A stretch of 64,000 nucleotides of DNA. It comes from a virus. The translations under genes were made by a program, and so were the position numbers. The notes beneath the pieces are model-generated. The model had not been told where the DNA came from. It worked only from the letters and a program-made list of their open reading frames with translations, and did no database searches. Within the stretch, counting starts at the first letter, position 1. Each line of letters begins with the position of its first letter. Location of the stretch: IMG/VR virus record IMGVR_UViG_3300031787_000100, positions 1 to 64,000 of that record, one strand, 5' to 3'. Below, in pieces: positions 29,079 through 38,365 of this stretch.

Positions 29079-31928
29079 GTGACTGACTTTCTCAACTCCG
29101 TATTACCTACGCAGGGCTTGTATTGCACTGTGGGTATTCGGTCAAACGCCGTCAAGCAGTCGTTCCAAGCGACGATTGAAGACGTGGAGGCAGTCGGCTC
29201 AGGTATGGATTCTCAAGGCGTGGATGCGTATTTTGCGCTTGCCACATTTGAAGATGACTCAGGTCGCAAGGTGGACAATGCCATCTTTCTGCGGTCGTTC
29301 TTTCTAGACCTAGATTGCGGTACAGGTAAGCCATACGCTGACCAAGCTGCTGCTGCCCAAGCCCTATCCATATTTGTTGCTGACACGAAGCTCCCAAGTC
29401 CAACGCTTGTTAACTCAGGTGGTGGGCTACATGTCTATTGGCCCTTGACCGAAGACGTGCCCGTATCCGAGTGGATACGACACGCAAAATCACTGAAGCG
29501 TTTGTGCGCTCAGAAGAAACTATTTGCTGACCCTGCCGTAACTGCAGATGCTGCACGTATCTTGCGCATACCCGGCACCCATAACTTTAAGAACGAAACC
29601 TCGAGACCCGTACAGATTATTGCAATGGGTACGCCCGTATCCCTTGCTGAGTTTATTGAGCCGTTACCCGCCCCTGCAATGGACTTGAGTGCTGCCAAAC
29701 AGTTTGGCATGGACGATACGTCTAAGGATATTGGTGGCACTGGCGACTACCCTAAGTGTTCGTTTAAGCGCATAGCTATCCGTAGCATTAACGGTAACGG
29801 TTGTGCGCAGATGAAGCATGCCATTGAGCAAGCACCTACACTGGAAGAGCCGTTGTGGAGGGCTGCGCTGTCTATCGCTGTGCGTTGTGAAGATGGCCCC
29901 ACGGCTATCCATACCATGTCCAAACGGCATCCCGAGTACTCGGCAGAGGCGACTGAAGCTAAAGCTGCTGAGACCAAAGGCCCGTACACCTGCGAGTGGT
30001 ATCGGGACAACAACCCATCACTGTGCGAGGGTTGCCCACAGAAGATTTCTACACCTCTTCTGTTGGGTAAGTTTGTAGAGCAGGCAGTGGTTGAGGATGA
30101 CCAGTACATCATTGAGACGCCCAAGGACGAGACGGCACCTGCACTCACCATGTCGATACCGGCATATCCGTTCCCATACTTCCGTGGGGCTAACGGTGGT
30201 GTATACAAGAAAGAACGTACCCCTGATGGTGAGGAAAAGGATGTTGAAATTTACCCATACGACCTATACCTGACAGAAAGGTTCTTTGACTCTGACCAGT
30301 ATGGCAATGGTGAAGGCGAGATGGTGGGGCTGAACTTGCACATGAAGCAAGACGGTATCCGCAGGTTCTACGCCCCAGTGACAACACTGTTCACTAAAGA
30401 TAAGATGCGTGACCTACTGATTAAAAACGGTGTGGTCGCTTACGGAAAACACTTGGATGCAATCATGGCTTATTTTGCTTCGACACTACGCAAACTGCAG
30501 TCGCAGTACGCTGCAAACAGAACCCGCAATCAAATGGGGTGGACACCGGATGGGCTTGGCTTTGTTGTAGGTGAGTTGGAATACACGGCAGCGGGTACTA
30601 AACTAGCGCCCCCCGCAAGCGGTACACGAGAGTTGGCTGAGCAGTTTAAACCAACTGGCACGTTAGAGGAGTGGAGCAAGATCGCTAACTTCTACAACCG
30701 GCCCGGACTTGAGACACATGCACTGGCGTTGTTTTTTGGCTTTGGTTCACCCCTGTTGAAGTTTATTGGCCCCAAGCAGAACGTAAAGGGCGCGTTGATT
30801 CACCTTAAACACAACGGGTCAGGCTCCGGCAAGTCAACGGCTCAGATGGTGGTCAACTCTATCTTTGGCAACCCTGACACCCTACTGCTGAAGCAAGACG
30901 ACACGTACGCTTCCAAGATGCACTTGCTTGGCATGATGAACAGCATTGCGTTTACTGTGGATGAGATCACCAACGAGAAGCCTGAGGTTCTGTCTGACTA
31001 CGCCTATGGATTCACCTCAGGGCGAGGCAAGCACCGTATGGAATCGCAGAGTAATAAACTGCGTGTGAACAACACAACATGGTGTAACTTTACCCTGTCG
31101 TCCGGCAATGCCTCTGTTGTTGACGCCCTGCAGAACCTTAAGAGTACGGCAGATGGTGAGCTTCGTCGGGTGCTTGAGGTTGCGTTCCACAAATACACAG
31201 GCTCAACCAAGGCCGAGATTGACGAGACGTTTGGCAAGCTTAATTCTAACTACGGCTTGGCAGGCCCGATATACATTCAGTACATCATTGACAACCACGA
31301 CCATGTAATGAAGCTGCTTGCTGATATGCAAGCCAAGGTGGACAAGGCGCTGAACCTAGATCAGACTGACCGTTTCTATTCTTGTTTGTTGACGTGTGCC
31401 TTTGTGGGTGCCTTGATTGCAAAAAAGCTTGGCCTAATTGACATCGACATTACACGTATTTACCAATACGCACTGGGCGTAGTTCGGGAGTCGATTGCAT
31501 CTAACTTGTCTAGCGTTGGTAATCCAATGACTGTGGCACAAGAGACACTGGGCGCGTTCATCAACGAGAACGTCAACAATGCAATGGTGGCTGCATATAC
31601 CCCCAAGGGTGGCTTGCCTGAGAGACCTGCGCTAACACCCAAGGGCAAACTGGTGATGCGGTACGACCCTGACACCAAGACGCTTGCAATCCCTGTGGCT
31701 GATTTACGCAAATACTTTACCGGTAGACAGGTGGACGTGCGTGATAGCTTGGCACGGCTAACCACTGCGGGGTATCTAAAGCACGGTGGCAAGTCGCATC
31801 CAACTCGGATTGGTGCGGGAGCCGTTGGTGGGCTTAGCGGTATTGCAGTACGCTGCTACATCTTTGATGGAGACGTAATTGGCATTGACGAAACGGCGTT
31901 CGCGCAAGCGGAAGCTTCCGACATTTAA
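29079..31928 (+). CDS. PrimPol-helicase fusion (AEP primase plus SF3/DUF927-like ATPase)
   Basis: A 949-residue replication protein. The N-terminal archaeo-eukaryotic primase domain has FFLDLDCG (74-81, catalytic Asp pair), NSGGGLHVYWPL (112-123) and RILRIPGTHNFK (160-171). A Cys-containing middle (CEGCPQK about 315) may bind zinc. The C-terminal ATPase has Walker A HNGSGSGKST (about 581-590) and Walker B-like FTVDEITNE (about 626-634). It would prime and unwind DNA for the polymerase. GTG start with GAGG upstream. It follows a terminator with no clear new promoter. Confidence 0.85.
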   Translation: MTDFLNSVLPTQGLYCTVGIRSNAVKQSFQATIEDVEAVGSGMDSQGVDAYFALATFEDDSGRKVDNAIFLRSFFLDLDCGTGKPYADQAAAAQALSIFVADTKLPSPTLVNSGGGLHVYWPLTEDVPVSEWIRHAKSLKRLCAQKKLFADPAVTADAARILRIPGTHNFKNETSRPVQIIAMGTPVSLAEFIEPLPAPAMDLSAAKQFGMDDTSKDIGGTGDYPKCSFKRIAIRSINGNGCAQMKHAIEQAPTLEEPLWRAALSIAVRCEDGPTAIHTMSKRHPEYSAEATEAKAAETKGPYTCEWYRDNNPSLCEGCPQKISTPLLLGKFVEQAVVEDDQYIIETPKDETAPALTMSIPAYPFPYFRGANGGVYKKERTPDGEEKDVEIYPYDLYLTERFFDSDQYGNGEGEMVGLNLHMKQDGIRRFYAPVTTLFTKDKMRDLLIKNGVVAYGKHLDAIMAYFASTLRKLQSQYAANRTRNQMGWTPDGLGFVVGELEYTAAGTKLAPPASGTRELAEQFKPTGTLEEWSKIANFYNRPGLETHALALFFGFGSPLLKFIGPKQNVKGALIHLKHNGSGSGKSTAQMVVNSIFGNPDTLLLKQDDTYASKMHLLGMMNSIAFTVDEITNEKPEVLSDYAYGFTSGRGKHRMESQSNKLRVNNTTWCNFTLSSGNASVVDALQNLKSTADGELRRVLEVAFHKYTGSTKAEIDETFGKLNSNYGLAGPIYIQYIIDNHDHVMKLLADMQAKVDKALNLDQTDRFYSCLLTCAFVGALIAKKLGLIDIDITRIYQYALGVVRESIASNLSSVGNPMTVAQETLGAFINENVNNAMVAAYTPKGGLPERPALTPKGKLVMRYDPDTKTLAIPVADLRKYFTGRQVDVRDSLARLTTAGYLKHGGKSHPTRIGAGAVGGLSGIAVRCYIFDGDVIGIDETAFAQAEASDI

Positions 31929-32181
31929 GACACCGAAGGCTCCTAAGCCAAAGCCGAAGCTGTCGGACAACATGAGAGTACTCACCCTGTTTGGGGTTGA
32001 GTATTTTCTCCTTTGGGAGCGGTTTGTTATCGGTAGCTCGTTCTTCTTGCCTACCACTGCAACACCCGCGCAGGTGCGAAACGCACTCCTACCGGCTACT
32101 AGGTTTCTTAAAATCAAAATAGAAGTACGCGCCCGTTGTGAGTACGGGCGGTACGGTACGCGAGTTTGGCGGGTCTACTGA
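31879..32181 (+). CDS. Small basic protein at the end of the plus-strand operon
   Basis: A 100-residue protein if started at TTG 31879, which has GGAG 6 nt upstream. The N-terminus is very basic and Pro-rich (KRRSRKRKLPTFKTPKAPKP), followed by a compact domain (LFGVEYFLLWERFVIGSSFF, TPAQVRNALL, CEYGRYGTRVWRV). An ATG at 31972 would remove the basic arm but has no ribosome site. Likely nucleic-acid binding. It overlaps the convergent 2059-aa gene by 7 nt. Confidence 0.6.
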   Translation: MALTKRRSRKRKLPTFKTPKAPKPKPKLSDNMRVLTLFGVEYFLLWERFVIGSSFFLPTTATPAQVRNALLPATRFLKIKIEVRARCEYGRYGTRVWRVY

Positions 32182-35100
32182 ACTTTGCGTAGTTCTGCTT
32201 TGGCTTCACGTACCCAACCAACCAACTCAATCTCCATCTGTTTCAGTTCTTTGAGTTCTGCTTCGCGGTCTGCCTTGCTCATGTCATTAGCACCCTCTGG
32301 GCTGTTCAAGAACTTGCGATAAGCACGGGTGCGTTCCAGTTGTTCAAGCGTAGAGTTAACTGCGCTCTCTAACATTAACTCATCCCCATGTTCCTCAATG
32401 TATTTCTCAGCACGGGTTAAGTCGGTTTTCATCAACTCATTCAGCGTAGTGTTTGCCTTGCCGACCTTCTCGCGCTCCTCGTAGAACTCAGTCATGCGTC
32501 GTGTGCCAACTGGGTCATATAAGTAGTTGCTGAACAGTGCGTACTTATGTAGTGGGCGATCAACTCGCGTTGGGTTAAGTAAGCTGTCCGTCACCATCGT
32601 AACCATTGCAGCAGTTGAGCCGAAGTATCCACGCAGTGCGTTGTCAAGCATGATTGGAGAAACTTCAACGCCAATCTCATCACGGCTAAATACGGCAATG
32701 GCTTTAGCCAACTCAGACGTCTGCTCAGTCATACGCATGCTTGGGTCCATCGCCCTGTGGTGATAGCCTTCCAAGTCTTTGCCAGTCAAGAATGACTTGT
32801 TAGCCCATGCCTCAATCACCGGTTTGATAGCTTGCGGTATTGGCACGGCACGACCTAAGTACTGCTCAAACATATAGCTCAGCGTTGTACGCACGGCTTC
32901 AAATGCCGTTTGCTCTTCTGGTGTACCCTGACGACGCATGTATTCTACGATACGCTCGGGAATGACTTTAAAGATAGCACCTAGTTCGCCCGGAACTCCG
33001 ATCTTGTATCCGCCACCAAGAATCCAGTTGCTGTCCCGAGTACGCAAGTCCATCTCGTTGTAGTCTTCGTCGTCATCGCCCTTACCCAACGCATACAGGG
33101 AACTCAGCATCGTGACAGTAACCGCACGGCTATAGAACAATCGCCGAGCTTGCGCACGATCAACAGAAGAACTTGAGTCCTTGCCTGACGCTGCGCGATA
33201 CAGCACATCCATACCTTGTATGTAAGCGTTAAAGAACGGGATGACCGTAATCATGTCAGTCACAAACTGATTCGCACCACGGCGACGGAAGTTAATAAAC
33301 TCACGGGCACGGGTCTGTGCCAACAACTCATCGCCCTTGCTTTCCTTCATGGTCTGATCGTAGATTGCCTTACGAACGGCCAAGTCAGACGCACGGGTAA
33401 TGCCATCGAGTTTGTGAATCAGTGACTCAAACCTACCGCGCTTTTTGTAACCTAAATCTTTTAGCAAAGATGTTGCAGGCTTACCGGCTTCAAAGTCGTA
33501 CTCACCAGTCAAACCGAGGCGTCCAAAATCTCTGACGTATGGGTGTTCAAGCCCCGGCAAACCAAACAGCGCCTTCACAGTTTGTTTCCCTTCGTGCCAC
33601 ACTAAATTACCAAAGTTAGTCAAAGACATCCATACCAATGCGCCGGGGTTTCTTACACCGGAGGTCATGATGGCACGTTGCACGTCGTCCATTACCTGCT
33701 TCAACGCAAATGGCGGCAGTACAGTAACTGTTTTGCGTAGGATGTTAGAGAACGCACCCATTGCCCGAATCCAACCCGCCTTAGGTGGGTTCAAGTCTTT
33801 AAACGCCATGACGTCGTACTTGCTTGGCACTGACCAATACATCATCTCGCCGTCAACATAAGCGCCAACAACGTTTGGTTTGCCTTGGTTAGTGCGCCCC
33901 AAGAACTTAGCCTGTCCAATGTCTTCTAGGCTACGCAAAGTTGTTAAAGTAGCGTCGGCTTTAAGTGTTTGCCCAACCATCCAACCGAGCGTGTTTAGGT
34001 AGTTATCGAACACATTGCCCACCGGACGGTTGAGCGAACCAACCAACTCAGGTAGCTTGCCAAGTTGTGCCAAACCTTTACCACTGATCTTTTTGGCTTT
34101 GTTGAAGTTGGTGGTTACCTCGTCAATTGTTTCACGGTCAAATGGTACATAGCCTACGACCTCGCGCCACAGCTTGCCTTCTTCAGCAGACAATCTACCT
34201 ACCGAAACCAAGTTGTCAACCATCGCTTTACGGGCTTCGTCCATGAGCTTGCTCATTTCCTGCAAGTCTGGGTCGGCGTTGTATGCTTTTACTAACTGGT
34301 CGATCTCGTTGTCTTTTAAGTGAATCAGGAACGTTGTGCCGTCTTGCGCATTAGACCTGCGCATCTCATTTAAACGCACACCTTCCAACACACGGCTGGC
34401 AATTTGTGTGGCGCGTTCACGGCTGTATCCGTTTTTTTCTCCGTACTTGTCAATCAAACCATAAACTTCTGCAGGTGGGCGTACGCCTTCACCCATGCCG
34501 GACTTCCACAAGCCTGTTGTTTTATCTTTATACAACGTGCCAGTTTGGAAATACTCAAGCAGCATCTTGGTGTAGTCTTGCGCTTGACGGTACAGACCCA
34601 TGGGGTTTAGCTTGCCCAGCTTGTCACGCACCGCGCCATCAAACTTCTCACTCAAACGTTTTTCAATCGTGGCAGCAATGTCTGATACTTGCGTACGGAA
34701 CTTAGTCACGTAGCCAATGTCAGAGTTGGATTGAACACCGGTAAGTAAGTTTTTTAATCCGGATTTGTCGTCACGGTTTAACGGCCCCATGGAGTCAATA
34801 AGTTGCTCGTCGCTAAAGGTAACGGCAAAATCAATCTTAGTGTCTGCTGGAGAAACAGAACGCGTACCAGCGGGGTTAAACCCCCATAAGAAAGCATCAG
34901 CACTGCCCGGCCCCATGTTTTCTAAGAATTCTGCAACGGCTCTGGATGGTGGGAACTTACGCCCTGACACCACGGCAACCAAGTCACGCATCATTTGCGC
35001 AACTTTAGAGAAGAACTTTTCGGCAATCGTCAATGGCTTATCGGCAGTGGTGGCCCAACGAGACACGTTGTCTGCAAACCACTCACTAAATCCTAACCAG

Positions 35101-38100
35101 TATTGCTGTTGCTTTGCTCTTAGTTGATCTGTAGTTACGTCAGGAATACCGGACCGTTCCATGTTTTCCGTACCACGGCGGTTGCGAAGATTGGGAACTA
35201 ACTCCCGCATGCTCTTGCCTTTGTTGGTGGCAAGCCATGCATCGTACTCATACAAGACCGCTTCTTTTTCTTTTACAGACGCGGTGTCAAACGCAATATG
35301 CTGGATCATGTGCCCAAGTTCATGAGCAATAATCTCAAGGGTCATGTCCGGGTCCATATCGTCCCGGATATAGAGAAAGAACTCTTGGTAGTTTGGCCCC
35401 ATTCGCGTTGTAGCGCCTTTGGTTTCGTCCCCCCGCGCCAACATTTCGTATGGACGAGCGTACCTACCATGCAGATGAAACTTCTCGGGAAAGTTTTCTA
35501 CGTCTTTACCAGTAAAGAAAAATGTGTTGATGTCCTTTAAACCCAATGAGTCCATCAAATCCCGCAGATATGCAACGTATCGTGGGTTAATATTGTCGCC
35601 AGCCACTACGTTTGATTTGGCATTGGTAAACGGCCCGTTGGGGTATTTCTTGGTTAAGTCTTCTTCACGTTTAACGTCTTCCCGTTTTGCTTTTTGCAGT
35701 TCAGCAATTTCTTGGCTGGAAAAACGTCTGGTAGTTGTTGGGTCCATTACAGACACATCAGTTGACACGTAGGGAGACGTGTCACGCGCTGCACCGTAAA
35801 CAATTTTGCCGTCGGGGTCTACGTACTTAACAAGCGCAATATTGCCTTGGCTGTATGTAACAACGCCTTTGTATTTTATTGCTACAGAATTAGCCCACTT
35901 TGGATGCACAGGTTTGGCTGCTATAGCGGCTGCGTTTTTGGCAGCGTCTGCCTTGGCTCTGGCTTCTTTTTCCTTGCGCTCCACTTCCTCCATCTGCTTT
36001 GCAAATTCATCTGCTTCGCGCTTGCGTTCAGCCTCTTCCTCAGCTTCTACTTTGGCTTTACGGTCAGCTTCCGCTTTAGCTTCCGCATCCTCTTTGGCTT
36101 TACGCTCGGCATCTTCACGAGCTTTGCGTTGCGCGTCAGTTTCTACAGTTTCAGCAGTGCCAGTAGCAGCCGGTGCTTTAGTCGTTTTGGTAGTGGTAGT
36201 TTTAGTAGCTGCCCCAGTAGCCTTCTTTGATCCCTTAGTAGTCGTGGTAGTGGCAGGAGCACCAGTAGCAGCAGGAGTAGTTGTAGGCGCATTTGTTCCT
36301 TTAGCGAGTCGTTCTGCTTTGTCTAGCGAATCCCACTCCGCTTTCTTTTGAGAAAGCAGGTCAGTTATCTCATCCCATCTTGCACGAGCTTTAGATTTCA
36401 CAGCGGGCCGTTTCCCTGCGCTAGTGAGAAGGGCTTGTTGCTCTTCCCTTAGCACCCGCATTTCATCCATAACTTGGTCGGCTGTTCTATTAGCCGTTAC
36501 TGCAGGGGGCTGAGTTCCTTGAGCTTGAGTTCCCGTGCCAGCAGGTTGTCCAGCAGGTGCCAATCCGAGTCCGTCAGGTGTTGCAGATGTTCCGGTGGTG
36601 GCGGGAACTCCGGTTCCGGGTTGTACCACGTCGGTGCCGGTAGGCTTACCAGATACTCCCACGCTTGGCTCACCTCCTCCGAGGTCAAGCTCGCCTTGAG
36701 GCTGATCCGTTTGGGTAGGGGTCGGGACATTTTTCTTCTCCTCAAAAACTGCAGGTTGTGGCGATACCAACGCTTTCAATACCCCCGCACGCGCCCCAGT
36801 ACCACTGATAAGTTTAGGGTCACGCTGAACCAGCGCTTTAATTTCCTCAACGGTTTTGCCTAGCACATTGTCTTGTATCCACTTTGCGGATGTTTTCAAA
36901 GGCAGACCTATGGCATCAATATCTGCTTGTGTAATAGGTGCAGTAGTTGCACCAGCCAATCCGGGAAAGCGTTGCGCACCGGCTTCGTCAGCGGCTTTTT
37001 TCTCTGCTTCTTCCGTAAGTCGTTGTTCTTTAATGATTTTTTCGGCTTGACGTCTGCCAATATCGGCTTCGTCGTATGACGCCCGTTGCTCGGCCAGTTC
37101 TTTGATACGCGCCTTGACCTCAGGGGTTTGGGGCTGCATCTTAAGCGTTTCTTGTTCTTTAACAAGGTCAGCGTAGTCGCGCTCGTAATCTAATCCTAAA
37201 CCAAGTTGTTCGCCTTGCTGCACTGCAGCAGGCTGGGCGGGGGCGGGTTCTTCTTTGGGTTCTGGAACCCGCTTGCCCATTTCTTTGGGCGTGAACAGCG
37301 TACCCTGCGTACCCACAGGAGCTTCCTCAGGCAGTTTGGCTCCGGGAACTACTTCTTCTGGGGGTGTAGGCGCGGGTCTTGCCGCTTCTTCAGCACGTTG
37401 TTGCTGTTCTACCTGTCCACGGGCTTGACCGCGTTCTACAACCCCCGCTGCGCCACCTAGCGGGCCACCAATCAACGCAGCTTGGTATGCGGACTCGCCG
37501 TACTCTTTGAGGGCATCTGGGGATGTTAGGTCTAACCCAGCTTGATAGCGTTCAAGGATTTGCTGGCTAACCTCAACTGGCATTTCAGCAGTACCACGGG
37601 CAACACCACGCCCCGCAGATGCAGCCAGCGAACGCTCGGCGGCTTTGACTAACTCAGCTTGCGATTTGGCTGTAGCAAGTGCGGCATCATCTGCAACACC
37701 AAGAATACCTTTGACAACTCGTTTGCCTAGCGTAAAGGCAGTACCTACGCTCTCTAATGCGGCTTGGCCTGCGGCAGCGGTATAGGCTTTTGTGCGGTCA
37801 ATACTGACGTCTTTGCCTTCTTCCATTTGCTCAGAAGCTTGGCGCTCAACGTTAGAACCCATAAACTGGGGGAGAAGCGCACCTGCGGCACCAGCCGCAC
37901 CACCAATAATTCTGCCTCTTGCCCCAAACGGGGCACCTGCAGCAGCACCGGCTTTACCGGCAGCATACATAGACGCTAAGTTAGCGCCTTGTCCAGCTAA
38001 CGCACGGGGGATTTGAGATACGGCTTCGCCTGCTGCAGACAGTACGCCTTTGTCTTGATACGCTTTTTGTACGGCTTCTAAGGAGGGTCCAACACCAGCT

Positions 38101-38354
38101 TCTTCTCCAATGGCTTGGCTACGGGCAACACCAGCCTTAGCTGCCTCCTCAGGGTCAAAAACGCTACCAACACCCGTACGAGCAGAAGATACTAACTGTT
38201 TGGCACCACGGACTAACTCACTACCAAACGTAGATTCTTTGGGTGCGGCGGGTGCCTGAGTATGAGTGTAGTTAGCCCACTGCCATGCCGTGTTGGAATC
38301 CGGTGCATCTACTTCGTAGGTTTTACCACCAACATCGACTTCATACTTAGGCAT
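32175..38354 (-). CDS. Giant polyvalent internal virion protein with HELGH motif
   Basis: A 2059-residue protein. Order: short N-terminal domain (MPKYEVDVGGKTYEVDAP), a Gly/Ala-rich amphipathic stretch (about 120-165), long Ala/Glu/Lys coiled coils and Thr/Ala-Pro linkers (about 300-860), a zinc-metallopeptidase-like site IIAHELGHMIQH (about 1008-1019), then a long helical C-terminal part containing an LPD38-like segment (RRRGANQFVTDMITVIPFFNAYIQ, near 1690-1715, only part quoted). Large polyvalent proteins of this type are injected with DNA in podoviruses. It is the last gene of the late operon. Ejection function is inferred from size and place. Confidence 0.75.
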   Translation of the reverse strand: MPKYEVDVGGKTYEVDAPDSNTAWQWANYTHTQAPAAPKESTFGSELVRGAKQLVSSARTGVGSVFDPEEAAKAGVARSQAIGEEAGVGPSLEAVQKAYQDKGVLSAAGEAVSQIPRALAGQGANLASMYAAGKAGAAAGAPFGARGRIIGGAAGAAGALLPQFMGSNVERQASEQMEEGKDVSIDRTKAYTAAAGQAALESVGTAFTLGKRVVKGILGVADDAALATAKSQAELVKAAERSLAASAGRGVARGTAEMPVEVSQQILERYQAGLDLTSPDALKEYGESAYQAALIGGPLGGAAGVVERGQARGQVEQQQRAEEAARPAPTPPEEVVPGAKLPEEAPVGTQGTLFTPKEMGKRVPEPKEEPAPAQPAAVQQGEQLGLGLDYERDYADLVKEQETLKMQPQTPEVKARIKELAEQRASYDEADIGRRQAEKIIKEQRLTEEAEKKAADEAGAQRFPGLAGATTAPITQADIDAIGLPLKTSAKWIQDNVLGKTVEEIKALVQRDPKLISGTGARAGVLKALVSPQPAVFEEKKNVPTPTQTDQPQGELDLGGGEPSVGVSGKPTGTDVVQPGTGVPATTGTSATPDGLGLAPAGQPAGTGTQAQGTQPPAVTANRTADQVMDEMRVLREEQQALLTSAGKRPAVKSKARARWDEITDLLSQKKAEWDSLDKAERLAKGTNAPTTTPAATGAPATTTTTKGSKKATGAATKTTTTKTTKAPAATGTAETVETDAQRKAREDAERKAKEDAEAKAEADRKAKVEAEEEAERKREADEFAKQMEEVERKEKEARAKADAAKNAAAIAAKPVHPKWANSVAIKYKGVVTYSQGNIALVKYVDPDGKIVYGAARDTSPYVSTDVSVMDPTTTRRFSSQEIAELQKAKREDVKREEDLTKKYPNGPFTNAKSNVVAGDNINPRYVAYLRDLMDSLGLKDINTFFFTGKDVENFPEKFHLHGRYARPYEMLARGDETKGATTRMGPNYQEFFLYIRDDMDPDMTLEIIAHELGHMIQHIAFDTASVKEKEAVLYEYDAWLATNKGKSMRELVPNLRNRRGTENMERSGIPDVTTDQLRAKQQQYWLGFSEWFADNVSRWATTADKPLTIAEKFFSKVAQMMRDLVAVVSGRKFPPSRAVAEFLENMGPGSADAFLWGFNPAGTRSVSPADTKIDFAVTFSDEQLIDSMGPLNRDDKSGLKNLLTGVQSNSDIGYVTKFRTQVSDIAATIEKRLSEKFDGAVRDKLGKLNPMGLYRQAQDYTKMLLEYFQTGTLYKDKTTGLWKSGMGEGVRPPAEVYGLIDKYGEKNGYSRERATQIASRVLEGVRLNEMRRSNAQDGTTFLIHLKDNEIDQLVKAYNADPDLQEMSKLMDEARKAMVDNLVSVGRLSAEEGKLWREVVGYVPFDRETIDEVTTNFNKAKKISGKGLAQLGKLPELVGSLNRPVGNVFDNYLNTLGWMVGQTLKADATLTTLRSLEDIGQAKFLGRTNQGKPNVVGAYVDGEMMYWSVPSKYDVMAFKDLNPPKAGWIRAMGAFSNILRKTVTVLPPFALKQVMDDVQRAIMTSGVRNPGALVWMSLTNFGNLVWHEGKQTVKALFGLPGLEHPYVRDFGRLGLTGEYDFEAGKPATSLLKDLGYKKRGRFESLIHKLDGITRASDLAVRKAIYDQTMKESKGDELLAQTRAREFINFRRRGANQFVTDMITVIPFFNAYIQGMDVLYRAASGKDSSSSVDRAQARRLFYSRAVTVTMLSSLYALGKGDDDEDYNEMDLRTRDSNWILGGGYKIGVPGELGAIFKVIPERIVEYMRRQGTPEEQTAFEAVRTTLSYMFEQYLGRAVPIPQAIKPVIEAWANKSFLTGKDLEGYHHRAMDPSMRMTEQTSELAKAIAVFSRDEIGVEVSPIMLDNALRGYFGSTAAMVTMVTDSLLNPTRVDRPLHKYALFSNYLYDPVGTRRMTEFYEEREKVGKANTTLNELMKTDLTRAEKYIEEHGDELMLESAVNSTLEQLERTRAYRKFLNSPEGANDMSKADREAELKELKQMEIELVGWVREAKAELRKVQ

Positions 38355-38365
38355 ATATCACTCCA

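Noticed and set aside
35806-36351. Ser/Ala-rich plus-strand frame over the polyvalent gene
   Set aside because: It is the antisense of a Lys/Ala/Glu coiled coil, which always reads as open Ser/Ala/Leu frames.
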